The translations under genes were made by a program, and so were the position numbers. From NCBI GenBank assembly GCA_031392945.1, contig JANMVT010000219.1:1-38611 (forward strand): DNA of 38,611 bases, given 5' to 3'. Position 1 is the first letter of the stretch. Every line of letters starts with the position of its first letter. This DNA is from JANYCG01 sp031392945 (GTDB lineage Bacteria > Pseudomonadota > Gammaproteobacteria > Burkholderiales > Burkholderiaceae_C). Shown piece by piece: positions 7,750 through 15,775 of this stretch. The notes beneath the pieces were generated by a model, which saw nothing but the letters and a program-made list of their open reading frames with translations, had not been told where the DNA came from and ran no database searches.

Positions 7750-8695
7750 ATGCCGGTTGCAATTGCCAGAAACCGGGCTGCCCATAGTGGTGCTTGAGGA
7801 AGTCAATCCACAGGCGCACCCGCAGCGGCAGATGTTTGGCGTGTGGAAACAGGGCGTAAATGCCGTTGGGCGGCGCGGCAAAGTCTGGCAGCACCTCGAC
7901 CAGCGCGCCATTCGAGATTTCAGCCTCCACCTCCCAGGTGCTGCGCCAGGCGATGCCGTAACCCGCCAGGCACCAGTCGTGCAGCACCTGGCCGTCGGAA
8001 CAATCCAGCGGCCCGCCGGGTTTGAGGTGGATCACTTCGCGTTGCGCCCCGGCGTCCTTTCCAGTTGCGGATTTAGGCACGTTGAAAGCCCAGCCACGCG
8101 TCTGCGAGGCGTCGCTGGACAGAGTCAAACAGTCGAACTTCGACAAATCGCCCGGGTGCACAGGCCTGCCTTTCGATTCAAGGTATTTGGGCGTCGCCAC
8201 GCACAGGCGCCGGTTGTCAGCCAGGCGCACGCCGACCATGGACGAATCGGGCAAATCCCCGACCCGCACCGCGCAGTCGAAGCCTTCGCCCGCGATGTCC
8301 ACCACGCGGTCGCTCAAGCTCAGTGAGATCGTCAAATCATCATGCAAGGCGCGAAAACGCGGCACCAGCGGCGCCACATGGCGGCGTCCAAAACCGGCCG
8401 GTGCAGTGATGCGCAAGTGGCCGCTGGCCTTGACGCCGCCCGCAGTCACACTGGCTTCGGCGTTGGCAAAATCAGTCAACAGGCGCTGGCAGTCTTCCAG
8501 AAACGCGCTGCCTTCGTGAGTCAGCGAGATGCGCCGGGTGGTACGCACCAAAAGCTTGACGCCCAGGTGCGCTTCCAGGGTGTCCAGTCTGCGCCCCATG
8601 ATGGCGGGGGCGACGCCCTCCGCGTTGGCAGCAGCGGTCAGGCTGCCCCGGCTCGCGACCGAGACAAATGATTCAATGGCCTTGAGTTTGTCCAT
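7748..8695 (-). CDS. LysR-family transcriptional regulator
   Basis: This 315-residue regulator has an N-terminal winged helix-turn-helix (about 1-60, MDKLKAIESFVSVASRGSLTAAANAEGV) followed by a LysR substrate-binding domain (about 88-300). It has the style of the YafC/DhaC-like subgroup (GHLRITAPAGFGRRHVAPLV). It lies immediately downstream of the aroE copy at 8724 on the same strand, with 28 nt between, so it could be the terminal gene of the long catabolic run or have its own promoter. The effector and targets are unknown. Its last codon overlaps the T-run of the convergent psiF terminator. Confidence 0.92.
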   Translation of the reverse strand: MDKLKAIESFVSVASRGSLTAAANAEGVAPAIMGRRLDTLEAHLGVKLLVRTTRRISLTHEGSAFLEDCQRLLTDFANAEASVTAGGVKASGHLRITAPAGFGRRHVAPLVPRFRALHDDLTISLSLSDRVVDIAGEGFDCAVRVGDLPDSSMVGVRLADNRRLCVATPKYLESKGRPVHPGDLSKFDCLTLSSDASQTRGWAFNVPKSATGKDAGAQREVIHLKPGGPLDCSDGQVLHDWCLAGYGIAWRSTWEVEAEISNGALVEVLPDFAAPPNGIYALFPHAKHLPLRVRLWIDFLKHHYGQPGFWQLQPA

Positions 8696-8723
8696 GCCCG
8701 CAGTTTATGCGGGCGGGACAAGG

Positions 8724-9587
8724 TCAATACGTCAGCGTCGCGACGTCGCGCAATTCCTCGGGCGTGGTGCTGGGCAGGCCAAAAAATTCGAGATAAGCCG
8801 GAATTTGCTCAAACAGCATGTCAGTGCCCACTTGCACTTTGCAGCCACGCGCTTTGGCGGCGGCCAGAAAGGCGGTGGTCTCGGCTTTCATCACGACTTC
8901 GCCGACAAAGGTGGTGGATGCAATGCGTGACGCGTCCATGGGCATGGCGTCCCCCATGTTCATGCCCAGCGGCGTGCCATTGACGACCAGATCGTAGCCG
9001 GCCGGGTCATTGGAATCTGTGCTCACCGTCAGGGCCGGGTAATGTTTCTTCAATCGCCCGCCCAGTCCGTGTGCCGACGCGGCATTGACATCGTAAACGC
9101 CGAGCCGCGCCACGCCGGCTGCCGCCAAAGATGCCGCGATAGCCGAACCCACACCGCCGCTCCCCACGACCAGGGCGCTCGCGCCCTTGAGCTTCAGGCC
9201 TTTGCGCAACACACCCCGCACAAAGCCCTCGCCATCGAACATGTCGCCTTGCAACTGGCCGTTGGGTCCCAGACGAACGGCGTTGCAGGCCCCCGCAATA
9301 GCGGCAGTGGGAAACACTTCGTCCAGCAGGCCGATGGTGGTGACTTTGTGTGGCATGGTGATCAGCGCACCCCGGATGTTGCTCAAGCGGAAAACCGCCT
9401 TCAAGAACACCGGGAAGTCTTCCGGCTTGCAAGCCATCGGCATCACCGTGACATTGGCCCCGGCTTTGTCAAACCAGGGGTTGTAGATCATCGGCGCCTT
9501 GAAGCTGTGTGTGGGATAACCGATGTGCGCGATCAGCTCGGTGTGGCCATTGATCAGGCCCGCGACGGTTCTGCTTGGAACGCTCAT
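8724..9587 (-). CDS. shikimate dehydrogenase-like protein (divergent AroE)
   Basis: This is an NAD(P)-dependent dehydrogenase of the shikimate/quinate family, 287 residues. The substrate domain carries the catalytic Lys81 (TMPHKVTT), Asn102 (GACNAV) and Asp118 (MFDGEG). The Rossmann motif GSGGVG is at 142-147. The canonical SKSP substrate loop is changed to SFKAP, and the NTDG motif has become MFDG, so the bound polyol acid may differ from shikimate (quinate or another hydroaromatic acid is possible). The start is ATG at 9587, overlapping the aroQ stop by ATGA, which implies translational coupling with that gene. It is the last enzyme gene of the catabolic run and is clearly different from the orthodox AroE at 15776. 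Confidence 0.85.
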   Translation of the reverse strand: MSVPSRTVAGLINGHTELIAHIGYPTHSFKAPMIYNPWFDKAGANVTVMPMACKPEDFPVFLKAVFRLSNIRGALITMPHKVTTIGLLDEVFPTAAIAGACNAVRLGPNGQLQGDMFDGEGFVRGVLRKGLKLKGASALVVGSGGVGSAIAASLAAAGVARLGVYDVNAASAHGLGGRLKKHYPALTVSTDSNDPAGYDLVVNGTPLGMNMGDAMPMDASRIASTTFVGEVVMKAETTAFLAAAKARGCKVQVGTDMLFEQIPAYLEFFGLPSTTPEELRDVATLTY

Positions 9588-10027
9588 TTTCCCGCCTTGG
9601 CCGCCGCCACGGCAGCACGCAATGCCAGCAAATAGCTGTCCACGCCAAAGCCGCTGATCTGGCCCTTGATGATTTCGGCGAACACTGATTTGTGGCGGAA
9701 TTCTTCGCGCGCGTGGATGTTGGACATGTGGGTTTCGACCACCGGGCAGGTCAGGATGGCCAACGCATCGCGGATGCCATAACTGTAGTGCGTCCAGGCG
9801 CCTGCGTTGAGCATCACGCCATCCACGCCATCGCGGTAGCCCTGGTGGATGCGTTCGCACATCTCGCCTTCGTGGTTGGTCTGGTAATGCTCGACTTCAA
9901 CGCCGAGTTCCCTGCCCAGCGCAAGCAGGCTGGCATTGATTTCATCCAGCGTGATGGTGCCGTATTGTTTCGGGTCGCGCTTGCCGAACATGTTGTGGTT
10001 GATGCCGTGCAGCATGAGGAATTTCAT
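9584..10027 (-). CDS. aroQ: type II 3-dehydroquinate dehydratase
   Basis: This small dodecameric-type enzyme interconverts 3-dehydroquinate and 3-dehydroshikimate. The 147-residue product retains the family's active residues: Asn12, Arg17, Tyr22 (KRDPKQYGT), Asn74 and His80 (LNAGAWTH), His100 (ETHMSNIHAREEF), Arg107 and Arg111. The N-terminal motif is HGINHNMFG instead of the usual NGPNLNLLG, a variant I associate with non-housekeeping paralogues. An AAGGGA ribosome-binding site precedes the ATG. It overlaps the divergent aroE by 4 nt, and the pair follows the TRAP transporter genes. Its role could be catabolic use of imported quinate/dehydroquinate or supply to biosynthesis; the context favours catabolism. 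Confidence 0.9.
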   Translation of the reverse strand: MKFLMLHGINHNMFGKRDPKQYGTITLDEINASLLALGRELGVEVEHYQTNHEGEMCERIHQGYRDGVDGVMLNAGAWTHYSYGIRDALAILTCPVVETHMSNIHAREEFRHKSVFAEIIKGQISGFGVDSYLLALRAAVAAAKAGK

Positions 10028-10088
10028 GGGATCCCTTTATTTGTAAGCTTTCATTTGTAGGCTCGTTGGTGCATTCGTTTGGGCTGGG

Positions 10089-10115
10089 TTTCGCAACACT
10101 AGTGAGCATGCGAAA
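10089..10115. promoter_or_regulatory. inverted repeat upstream of aroQ
   Basis: TTTCGCA (10089-10095) and TGCGAAA (10109-10115) form perfect 7-bp arms around a 13-nt spacer. The spacer itself contains the 8-bp palindrome CACTAGTG (10097-10104). It lies about 60 nt upstream of the aroQ start and could be an operator for an internal promoter. No known regulator consensus was recognised. Confidence 0.4.
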
Positions 10116-10130
10116 CACAGGCCAAACGAA

Positions 10131-10180
10131 CCCGGCGTTTGCGCGCCGGGCGCTGCCCAGGCGCTTTTGAGTGCGCCTGG
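10131..10180 (-). terminator. tandem hairpins between dctP and aroQ
   Basis: Two perfect stems follow the dctP stop: CCAGGCGC/GCGCCTGG (10157-10180, 8-nt loop) and CCCGGCG/CGCCGGG (10131-10150, 6-nt loop). Neither is followed by a clear T-run, so they may be 3'-end stabilisers or weak terminators for the transporter transcript. Confidence 0.5.
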
Positions 10181-10188
10181 AGATCCGG

Positions 10189-11196
10189 TTACTTGCGCAT
10201 CTTGGCCAGTTCGGCCATCGTTTCATTCACGGTGGCTTCGCCCACGCTGGCGCTGAATTGCGCGATCACGGGTTTCATCTTGTCACGCAGCTTGGCCACT
10301 TCGGCCGGCGAGAACTGGGTCACGGCCATGCCGTTCTTTTTCAGCAGTTCCAGGTTCGAGGCGACGGCAGCGCGCGACTCCTTGCGCTGGAAGATGGCGG
10401 CCTCGTCGGCGGCGTCGTCAATGATCTTCTTCTCGGTGGCGGTGAGTGTGTCCCAAACCTTCTTGCTGAAGATCACCGACTGCGGGTTGTACTGGTGGTT
10501 GGTGAGCGCCACGTTCTTCTGCACTTCCCAGAACTTGTTGGCGGCAATCACGGAAATCGGGTTTTCCTGGCCGTCAATCGCGCCTTGCTCCATGGCGCCG
10601 TACACCTCAGGGAAAGGCAGCGGCGTAGGGTTGGCGCCCAGAGCCTTGACCCAGGCCACGTTGATCGGGTTGGGAATCACGCGCAGCTTCAACCCGGCAA
10701 TGTCCTCGACCTTGTTCAGCGGACGCTTGCTGTTGGTCATCTGGCGGTAGCCGAGTTCCCAGTAGGCCAAGCCTACGAGACCCTTTTGCTCCAGCAAGGC
10801 GTGCATTTTCTTGCCGACCGGCCCGTCCACGATGGCGTCAGACTCTTTCTCATTGGCGAACAGGAACGGGAAGTCAAAAATCGCCAGTTCTTTGGCCTCG
10901 CTGGCCAGGATGCCGGAGTTCATCACCGACATTTCAATCGTGCCACCCTTCATGGCCGACACCACCGCCTGGTCGCTGCCCAGCGTGCCGTTGTAGAACA
11001 GGTTGACCTTGATCTTGCCGCCCGATTTGGCGGTGACGATCTCGGTGAACTTCTTCATGCCAGCGACAGCCGGATGGCCTTCAGGGCCATTGAGCGTGAA
11101 CTTGATCGTGTGTTCCTTGATGTCCTGCGCGGACGCCATGCCAAAGGCGGCAAAAGCAGCAGCGGCGGCTATGGATTTGAGCATCAAACGTTTCAT
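10189..11196 (-). CDS. dctP: TRAP transporter solute-binding protein DctP
   Basis: This is the periplasmic binding protein of a TRAP transporter for an organic acid. The 335-residue product has a signal peptide (about 1-23, ending AFGMASA). It then shows the DctP fold with the conserved Arg in LKLRVIPNP, which clamps the ligand carboxylate, and the helix motif PLPFPEVYGAMEQGAIDGQENP. A strong ribosome-binding site (AGGAGAG) precedes the ATG. It follows dctM by 104 nt. The gene order dctQ-dctM-dctP with the binding protein last is the reverse of the classical order. Neighbouring enzymes suggest a hydroaromatic or aromatic acid substrate, but this is inference. Confidence 0.95.
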   Translation of the reverse strand: MKRLMLKSIAAAAAFAAFGMASAQDIKEHTIKFTLNGPEGHPAVAGMKKFTEIVTAKSGGKIKVNLFYNGTLGSDQAVVSAMKGGTIEMSVMNSGILASEAKELAIFDFPFLFANEKESDAIVDGPVGKKMHALLEQKGLVGLAYWELGYRQMTNSKRPLNKVEDIAGLKLRVIPNPINVAWVKALGANPTPLPFPEVYGAMEQGAIDGQENPISVIAANKFWEVQKNVALTNHQYNPQSVIFSKKVWDTLTATEKKIIDDAADEAAIFQRKESRAAVASNLELLKKNGMAVTQFSPAEVAKLRDKMKPVIAQFSASVGEATVNETMAELAKMRK

Positions 11197-11300
11197 CTAT
11201 CTCTCCTGAAAAAAATCGCAGTACGCGGGTTGCAGTGATTTGGAGCATGGCGTACCAGACACGCCCCCTATCGGTTTAAAAATTGTTGTGACAAATGGCT

Positions 11301-12581
11301 TTATTTGTACAGCCAGTGCGCAGGAACCATGACCAGTTGAGGGAACAGCACCAGCAGGAACATCACCACAAACTGCACCACCATGAAAGGCATCACACCG
11401 CGCGTTACATCATCCATCTTCATACGGCCCACGCCAGCCACCACATTGAGCACCGTGCCCACTGGCGGCGTGACCAGTCCAATAGAGTTGTTGATAATAA
11501 AGAGTACGCCGAAGTAAACCGGGTCTATTCCGGCAGCCCTGACCAGAGGCATCAATACTGGGGTCAAAATCAAGATGGTGGGCGTCATGTCCATGGCCGT
11601 GCCGACAATCATCACCAGCACCATCATCGCCATCAGCAACAGCTTGGGGCTGTCAAGCAGTGGCTGGAGCAGGGAGACCACCTGGTCTGGCAGCTGCGCC
11701 ACCGTGATCAGCCAGGCCGAGACCATGGCCGCAGCCACCAGGAACATGACCACTGCCGTGGTTTTGGCTGCAGCCAGGAACACGCCGTATAACTGGTTCC
11801 AAGCCAGTTCACGGTAGATCACACAGGCAACGAACAGCGCAAAAACCGCCGCGACCACTGCCGCTTCAGTCGGCGTGAAGATGCCGAATCGCAGCCCAAA
11901 CAAAATGATCAGGGGCAGGGTCAAGGCCCAACCCGCCTTGCGCATGGCGAGCAGCATCTCGCCCGCAGACTGGCGCGGAGGAGGCTCCAGTTTTTCCTTG
12001 CGTGTCAGCCACCACCAGGTCCCCCACAGGCCAACTGCCAGCCAGATGCCCGGGAAGATGCCGGCCAAAAACAGTTTGGTGATCGACACGTTGGCCGCAA
12101 CACCAAAAATCACAAAACCGATGGAAGGCGGAATGATCGGGCCAATGACGCCGCACGCGGCAATCAGGCCGCCGCTGCGGGCTTTGTCGTGTCCGGCTTT
12201 GACCATCATTGGCAGCAACAGGGCGGTCAGCGCGGCAGCATCGGCCACCGCAGATCCCGACAGCGCCGACAAGATGCAGGCGGCGACGATGGTGACATAA
12301 CCCAGGCCACCCCGGATATGCCCGACCAGCGCCAGCGCAAAGTCCACAATGCGCCTGGACAGGCCGCCCGTGTTCATCACTTCGCCAGCCAGCATGAAAA
12401 AGGGCACGGCTAGCAGAGGGAAGCTGTTGGAGCCCTCAATGATGTTTTGTGCGAGGATTTGCGCGTCGAACATGTTCATGTGCCACATCAAAGCGACACC
12501 ACAGAGCAACAGCGAAAATGCGATAGGTATGCCCAGCGCCATTGCAGCAAGGAGCGAACCCAGGAAGACGGTAATAGTCAT
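11301..12581 (-). CDS. dctM: TRAP transporter large permease DctM
   Basis: This is the ion-coupled transport subunit, 426 residues, with about 12 hydrophobic segments. Diagnostic DctM stretches are NSFPLLAVPFFMLAGEVMN, ALSGSAVADAAALT, IGPIIPPSIGFVIFG and, in the second repeat, MDMTPTILILTPVLMPL with NNSIGLVTPPVGTVLNV. A GAGGAAA ribosome-binding site lies 8 nt before the ATG. It is 20 nt downstream of dctQ and pairs with it in the inner membrane. Confidence 0.96.
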   Translation of the reverse strand: MTITVFLGSLLAAMALGIPIAFSLLLCGVALMWHMNMFDAQILAQNIIEGSNSFPLLAVPFFMLAGEVMNTGGLSRRIVDFALALVGHIRGGLGYVTIVAACILSALSGSAVADAAALTALLLPMMVKAGHDKARSGGLIAACGVIGPIIPPSIGFVIFGVAANVSITKLFLAGIFPGIWLAVGLWGTWWWLTRKEKLEPPPRQSAGEMLLAMRKAGWALTLPLIILFGLRFGIFTPTEAAVVAAVFALFVACVIYRELAWNQLYGVFLAAAKTTAVVMFLVAAAMVSAWLITVAQLPDQVVSLLQPLLDSPKLLLMAMMVLVMIVGTAMDMTPTILILTPVLMPLVRAAGIDPVYFGVLFIINNSIGLVTPPVGTVLNVVAGVGRMKMDDVTRGVMPFMVVQFVVMFLLVLFPQLVMVPAHWLYK

Positions 12582-12601
12582 GGTGTATGTTTCCTCGGTT
12601 T

Positions 12602-13141
12602 TTATTGAAGGGGCTTAGGAACGGCAATCGGCTCTTCTTCCGACTCCCGAATGCCAATCAACTCGTCGTCAGAGAGTTCACCCTTCATCAGGCGCCACAG
12701 GTGGTTGATCAAAATCACCGCGCCAGACACCGCAAACACCATGCCGCAAGCGTAAAAAATGCCCATGGACACCTCCATCACCGCGCTGGTGGAGTCCCAG
12801 TTGACCTTGACTTGGTCCAGCGAGCCCTTGAACATCAGCCAGCAGACAAACAGCATCAGCGCATGGCCAAGCACCAGGCAAACGCGCTTGCCCTTCACCG
12901 ACAACCGCGACACCACCATGTCCGTACCCAGGTGAGCCCCCTCGTGCATCGCGACAATGGCGCCGAGAAAGGTGACCCACACAAACAGCCAACGCGACAG
13001 CTCTTCTGATACGGTGATGCCCGAGTTGAAGGCATAGCGCATCACCACGTTGGCGAACACCAGCACCACCATCAGCGCCAGGGCAATCACCATAAAAACC
13101 GACAACAGTCGGCAATACCGGTCAATCCAAGTTTGAAGCAC
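12602..13141 (-). CDS. dctQ: TRAP transporter small permease DctQ
   Basis: This is the small membrane subunit, 179 residues, with four predicted helices. The DctQ signature WLFVWVTFLGAIVAMHEGAHLGTDM lies around residues 46-71. The start is a GTG (13141) chosen because an AGGAG (13150-13154) lies 8 nt upstream and the product then begins MLQTWIDRYCRLLSV, as is usual for the family. The C-terminal tail is acidic (ELIGIRESEEEP). It is the first gene of the transporter set. The 123-nt gap to tetR contains a near-perfect palindrome that may control it. Confidence 0.93.
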   Translation of the reverse strand: MLQTWIDRYCRLLSVFMVIALALMVVLVFANVVMRYAFNSGITVSEELSRWLFVWVTFLGAIVAMHEGAHLGTDMVVSRLSVKGKRVCLVLGHALMLFVCWLMFKGSLDQVKVNWDSTSAVMEVSMGIFYACGMVFAVSGAVILINHLWRLMKGELSDDELIGIRESEEEPIAVPKPLQ

Positions 13142-13179
13142 AGAGACGTCTCCTGTAATTTAGTCGCAGCGCATAATGT

Positions 13180-13193
13180 ACGAACTAGTTAGT
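13180..13193. promoter_or_regulatory. candidate TetR-type operator upstream of dctQ
   Basis: ACGAACTAGTTAGT matches its own reverse complement at 12 of 14 positions, around a perfect AACTAGTT core. It sits about 40 nt upstream of the dctQ GTG in an AT-rich stretch suited to a promoter, and 72 nt after the tetR stop. A TetR-family repressor is encoded directly upstream. Binding is inferred, not shown. Confidence 0.5.
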
Positions 13194-13264
13194 TTTAATG
13201 ATATTAGGGAAAACCCGTAACTCCACTCTGTATTGCAATATCTCTTCAAAGGCGGACCAAACCA

Positions 13265-13984
13265 TCACTTGCGCACAAAACGCACCACCATCTCGATGAT
13301 GCTGTCGCGCCGCGCCGTGATAGCCTTCGCTGTCTGGGTGTCCTTCTTGAAAATCAGGCCAAAAGTGTGCTGGTTGGAGACGTTGAAAAACGTCAGCGCC
13401 GAGATCGATTTGTGGATGTCCACCGGATCGAGCCGGGCGCGGAAAACGCCCTGCGCCACGCCGCGCCCGTACAGCTTGCGGATCGATTCGATGGCCGGCA
13501 CATTGAGTTTCTGGATGATCTTGCTCTGCGCCAGGTACTCGCCGCGCTGCATGTTTTCGCTCATCACCAGGCGGATGTAGGCCTCGTTGCCCTGATGGTG
13601 GTCGAAGGTGAAGCCCACCAGCCTGCGCAAGGCGTCTTCGGGCGGCAAATCCTCCAGGTGCAACCCGGCCTCGATCGCCCGCATGCGGCGGTACGAATCC
13701 TCCAGCACGGCAAGGTACAGGCCCTCCTTGCTGCCGAAGTAGTAATAAATCATGCGTTTGCTGGTTTGGGTAGCCGCCGCGATCTCGTCGATGCGCGCGC
13801 CCGCCAAACCTTTTTCGCTGAATTCGGCGTTGGCCACCTCCAGAATGCCCGCCATGGTGCGCTCCGGGTCGTTGGTGCGCGATGGCGCCCCAGCGCTTGC
13901 CGGCGCCGCGCGCTTGGCTGGCGCTGCGACCTTGCCCACGGCCGCTATTGACTGGGTCTTGCGCAAATGTACTACCTGGTTCAT
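13265..13984 (-). CDS. TetR/AcrR-family transcriptional regulator
   Basis: This 239-residue regulator starts at the ATG at 13984 (MNQVVHLRKTQS); alternatives further in are possible because no ribosome-binding site is evident. An Ala/Pro-rich leader of about 45 residues precedes the HTH (NAEFSEKGLAGARIDEIAAATQTSKRMIYYYFGSKEGLYLAVL). A ligand-binding domain with a TetR_C-type core (EAYIRLVMSENMQRGEYLAQS) follows. It is embedded in the catabolic run between the ring-cleavage/hydratase pair and the transporter. This suggests it senses a pathway compound and represses the transporter and perhaps itself. Confidence 0.92.
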   Translation of the reverse strand: MNQVVHLRKTQSIAAVGKVAAPAKRAAPASAGAPSRTNDPERTMAGILEVANAEFSEKGLAGARIDEIAAATQTSKRMIYYYFGSKEGLYLAVLEDSYRRMRAIEAGLHLEDLPPEDALRRLVGFTFDHHQGNEAYIRLVMSENMQRGEYLAQSKIIQKLNVPAIESIRKLYGRGVAQGVFRARLDPVDIHKSISALTFFNVSNQHTFGLIFKKDTQTAKAITARRDSIIEMVVRFVRK

Positions 13985-14032
13985 ACATGAAGTATAAGGC
14001 GCAAAACCCAACCGGCGGGACCGGGAAAACAC

Positions 14033-14815
14033 TCATACGAAGCGTACGCCCAGGCTGCCCAGCGTGCCGTAATCGGCCTGAATCACATCGCCCGCCGCCA
14101 CGCTCACCGGGCGTGTGAAGGAGCCCGCCAGCACGACTTGCCCGCGCTTGAGCCCGCTGCCATGCAGGGCGAGCTTGTTGACCAGCCACGCCATGCCCGC
14201 AGCCGGGTGGCCCATGACAGCGGCCGACACCCCGGATTCCTCAATAGTGCCGTTCTTGGACAAAGTCGCACCGATCCAGCGGATGTCAACGTCAAACGGG
14301 CGCACCAGGCGGCCGCCGGTCACGATGGCGCCGGCAGCGGCGTTGTCCGCAATGGTGTCCACGATCACCCGTGGCACGGCGGTGCGGTAGGCGATCAATT
14401 CCATCGCCGGTGAGATGAATTCGGTGGCCCGCATGACGTCGGCCACAGTGCAGCCCGGGCCTTGCAGGTCTTCGCCCATGATGAAGGCCAACTCAACCTC
14501 GAGCCGGGGCGACATATAACGTGCAGCCACAATTTGCGCGCCGTCGGCCAGCATCATGTCGTCCGTTAAATAGCCGTAATCTGGCTCGGTGAAGTTGGAT
14601 GCCATCTGCATCGCGCGTGAGGTCAGGCCAATTTTGCGGCCAACCAGTCGTGCGCCTTCAGCAACACGCCGGTCCAGCCAGAGCTGCTGGATGGCATAGG
14701 CGTCGCCCAGCTCGATTTCCGCATATGTGCGGCTGAGCTGGGCGATGGTGCGAACCAGGGTGTCGGCGTCATACAGGCTGTCGGCAGCGGCTTGGCGAAG
14801 TTCTGGGGTCAACAT
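14033..14815 (-). CDS. 2-keto-4-pentenoate / 2-oxohepta-3-enedioate hydratase-like protein (HpaH/MhpD family)
   Basis: This enzyme family adds water to 2-hydroxydienoates or decarboxylates 4-oxalocrotonates in aromatic degradation. The 260-residue product carries the metal ligands Glu106 and Glu108 (PRLEVELAF) and Glu139 (ISPAMELIAYR), the Lys61 region GRKIGLTSRAMQ, and the EPDYG motif at about 77-81. It resembles E. coli HpaH (2-oxo-hept-4-ene-1,7-dioate hydratase) along its length, including the C-terminal ADYGTLGSLGVRFV. The start is ATG at 14815, 17 nt after the dioxygenase stop. Finding this meta-pathway-type enzyme next to an intradiol (ortho) dioxygenase is unusual; 4-oxalocrotonate decarboxylase activity is an alternative. 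Confidence 0.88.
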   Translation of the reverse strand: MLTPELRQAAADSLYDADTLVRTIAQLSRTYAEIELGDAYAIQQLWLDRRVAEGARLVGRKIGLTSRAMQMASNFTEPDYGYLTDDMMLADGAQIVAARYMSPRLEVELAFIMGEDLQGPGCTVADVMRATEFISPAMELIAYRTAVPRVIVDTIADNAAAGAIVTGGRLVRPFDVDIRWIGATLSKNGTIEESGVSAAVMGHPAAGMAWLVNKLALHGSGLKRGQVVLAGSFTRPVSVAAGDVIQADYGTLGSLGVRFV

Positions 14816-14832
14816 GGCGGTGGTTTTTCCGG

Positions 14833-15729
14833 TTATTTGATCGGCGCGCGCGGCAGCTTCGACTGGCCCGGCTCCATGCGAAAGGTGAAATCCAGGCTGT
14901 ACCAAGGCGCCTGGATCCGGGTGTTGCCGGCGGGCGGCGCATCGTGGCGTTCAAAATGGCCGGTCAGGGCCCGCGTCACCCCAAACTGCACGTCGGTCGC
15001 AAGGTTGGCATCATCGTCGGCATAGACCTGCGAGATCAGCGTCTTGAACCCTGTCTTCGCCACCAGCGCGTGCAGGTGGGCCGGGCGCATCGGGTGGCGG
15101 CCCTGCGCTGCCAGCATTTGGCCGACAACCCCGTCGTGCGGAATCGGATAACCCGCCGGTTTGACACTCCAGAAACTGAAGGCGCCCTTGTCATCGGTGG
15201 TGAACTTGCCGCGCAAATTCATGTCGGCCTGCCCCTGGGCGCGCGCCTCGGCCTGGTTCTCATATAAACCGGTGGGCGCACAATGCCAGACATCGACTTC
15301 GGCATGCACTATCGGCTGGCCTGCCATGTCGTGCACACGGGCCTGCACCCACAGCGCCGCGCCCGGCGTGGGGCTGCGCACCAGGCTGCCGCCGTTGGCC
15401 ACGCGCGGTGAATTCATGCGCCAAAACGGCCCGAGCAGGTTTTGCGTGGTCTCGCCGCCCTGTCCGTTGTTCAGCAGGCACACCAGGCTGGACAAGCCCA
15501 GCGAGCCGGCCATCAGCACGACCTCGTTGTGGCTGTCATTGCTGAGTTGGCCCATGCGTGCGATCAAGGCGCCGGCCGTGCGGAACTCGTCTTCTGTCAG
15601 GCGCACGTCATTGACAAAACCATGCAGGTGCGCAACCAGGGAGGTCATGATTTCCCGCAGACGCGCATCTGGCGTTTGCTGCATGACGGCCAACACGGCC
15701 TGGGTCAACTGTTGCTGGTTCTGGATCAT
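14833..15729 (-). CDS. intradiol ring-cleavage dioxygenase (hydroxyquinol/catechol 1,2-dioxygenase type)
   Basis: This non-haem Fe(III) enzyme cleaves a vicinal diol ring between the two hydroxylated carbons. The 298-residue product has the N-terminal helical dimerisation domain (about 1-100) and the beta-sandwich catalytic core. All four iron ligands are visible: Tyr156 (TGLYENQ), Tyr194 (AGYPIPHDG), His218 and His220 (RHPMRPAHLHALV). The YPIPHDG, GRHP and RPAHLH signatures are those of hydroxyquinol 1,2-dioxygenases rather than protocatechuate 3,4-dioxygenases. No maleylacetate reductase gene, the usual next step for hydroxyquinol, is in the window. It sits between aroE (46 nt) and the HpaH-like hydratase (17 nt). 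Confidence 0.93.
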   Translation of the reverse strand: MIQNQQQLTQAVLAVMQQTPDARLREIMTSLVAHLHGFVNDVRLTEDEFRTAGALIARMGQLSNDSHNEVVLMAGSLGLSSLVCLLNNGQGGETTQNLLGPFWRMNSPRVANGGSLVRSPTPGAALWVQARVHDMAGQPIVHAEVDVWHCAPTGLYENQAEARAQGQADMNLRGKFTTDDKGAFSFWSVKPAGYPIPHDGVVGQMLAAQGRHPMRPAHLHALVAKTGFKTLISQVYADDDANLATDVQFGVTRALTGHFERHDAPPAGNTRIQAPWYSLDFTFRMEPGQSKLPRAPIK

Positions 15730-15775
15730 GGTGAGCGCCTGGTATCTATGTGCCGCATCGAACGTGGCGTCTGGC

